From Nitrosomonas oligotropha (GTDB taxonomy: Bacteria > Pseudomonadota > Gammaproteobacteria > Burkholderiales > Nitrosomonadaceae): DNA of 64,000 nt. The position numbers and the translations under genes are program-made. Location: NCBI RefSeq assembly GCF_900106555.1, contig NZ_FNOE01000002.1, forward strand, positions 62,001 to 126,000, given 5' to 3'. This document shows positions 63,428 through 64,000 of this stretch, piece after piece. Each line of letters opens with the position of its first letter. Within the stretch, counting starts at the first letter, position 1. Below the pieces are notes generated by a model. The model had not been told where the DNA came from and did no database searches. It saw only the letters and a program-made list of their open reading frames with translations.

Positions 63428-64000
63428 TTGGAACGCGGTTTTTATACGATTATGGCGGCGCAGTTTTTCTCTTCATTAGCAGATAACGCGTTGCTGGTTG
63501 TGGCGATTGCACTGTTGATTGATTTACATGCGCCTGCCTATTTAACACCCATGCTGAAGTTTGTTTTCGTGTTGTTCTACGTGATTCTGGCGCCTTTCGT
63601 TGGCGCATTTGCGGATTCTATGCCCAAAGGGCGCGTCATGTTTATTAGCAACACCATCAAGATTACCGGTTGCGGATTGCTCTTCATTGCCATGCATCAA
63701 TATTTTGCATTGGCTGCGTACGCGGTAGTAGGGCTGGGTGCGGCCGCTTATTCGCCTGCTAAGTACGGTATTTTGACCGAATTATTGCCTGCGGAGAAAT
63801 TGGTGATTGCCAATGGCTGGATCGAAGGATTGACGGTAGCATCGATAGTACTGGGTACGGTATTGGGCGGAGTGCTGATTACTCCTTCCGTTGCCGGTGC
63901 GCTGCTGCAGTTTGATTTTCCTGTTATCGACACGGGAATCGATAACGCATTGGAAAGCGGTATCCTGATCATCGCTGTCATTTATGCCATCGCGGCGTTG
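63428..64000 (+). CDS. lplT: LplT-like lysophospholipid transporter, N-terminal part
   Basis: The frame opens at a TTG preceded by AAGGAAAT and runs off the window end (191 codons seen). The translation begins MERGFYTIMAAQFFSSLADN and continues with several membrane helices and AAYSPAKYGILTELLP, matching LplT, an MFS-type flippase of lysophospholipids across the inner membrane. About half the protein is missing. The usual partner gene aas cannot be seen. Confidence 0.85.
   Translation, partial: MERGFYTIMAAQFFSSLADNALLVVAIALLIDLHAPAYLTPMLKFVFVLFYVILAPFVGAFADSMPKGRVMFISNTIKITGCGLLFIAMHQYFALAAYAVVGLGAAAYSPAKYGILTELLPAEKLVIANGWIEGLTVASIVLGTVLGGVLITPSVAGALLQFDFPVIDTGIDNALESGILIIAVIYAIAAL

Noticed and set aside
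1-64000. CRISPR arrays, tRNA/rRNA genes, intact insertion sequences, phage genes
   Set aside because: I saw no spaced repeat arrays, no tRNA-like cloverleaf flanks and no transposase or integrase coding sequence in either strand.

Overview
The window reads as chromosome of a betaproteobacterium, most likely Nitrosomonas or a close relative in the Nitrosomonadaceae. This is inferred from gene content and order (purM-purN-DUF3108-rsmB, hda-HAD, metX-metW, rpsP-rimM-trmD-rplS, yqgE-ruvX-pyrR-pyrB-pyrC', mlaA, coq7). No rRNA or tRNA is present to confirm it. Most of the sequence is conserved housekeeping DNA, broken by several accessory blocks.

Layout. 1-2764 (minus): rsmB fragment, DUF3108 protein, purN, purM. 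3021-4208: a cytoplasmic papain-like protease and a 25-residue membrane microprotein with its own terminator. 4657-8505: class III aminotransferase, AI-2E-type permease, hda, HAD phosphatase. 8461-11868 is an accessory block: hipBA with three palindromic operators, flanked by diverged copies of the 3' end of the HAD gene; a type II antitoxin whose ParE-like toxin is broken; and an AT-rich orphan gene followed by an attC-like sequence. 12010-16390: lysS, a LuxR-type regulator, a GGEEF diguanylate cyclase. 16672-19065: a soluble, permease-less PTS (EIIA-Man type, HPr, EI). 19105-27120: a type I restriction operon in the unusual order hsdR-hsdS-PrrC-like ATPase-rhuM-hsdM, every gene joined to the next by a start/stop overlap. 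27288-32298: metX, metW, a DUF455 ferritin-like protein, a thioesterase, a two-HKD phospholipase D-like protein. 32581: sulfotransferase.

33628-45922 is a surface-glycan region. The minus-strand operon holds a KdsB-like cytidylyltransferase, an HpcH/HpaI aldolase, a 2-hydroxyacid dehydrogenase, an epimerase, a HAD phosphatase, pgl and, as its last gene, a SIR2-like protein. The divergent plus-strand group holds a GT-B-like protein, an FkbM methyltransferase, a GT2, an O-antigen ligase-like protein and two more methyltransferases. Together they suggest synthesis, CMP activation, polymerisation/ligation and methylation of an unusual ulosonic-acid-like sugar (inference).

46105-64000 is mostly housekeeping: DUF2024, IalB-like and ArsC-like proteins, the rpsP operon (minus), a GlcF-like Fe-S protein, coq7, yqgE, ruvX, pyrR, pyrB, a non-catalytic dihydroorotase (pyrC'), oligopeptidase A, mlaA, a rubredoxin-reductase-like flavoprotein, yciB, yciI, a parvulin, alr (minus) and the start of an lplT-like transporter.

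The strongest candidates for new biology are the type I restriction operon with a linked PrrC-like ATPase, the putative ulosonate pathway with a SIR2 gene in the same operon, and the 25-residue membrane protein.
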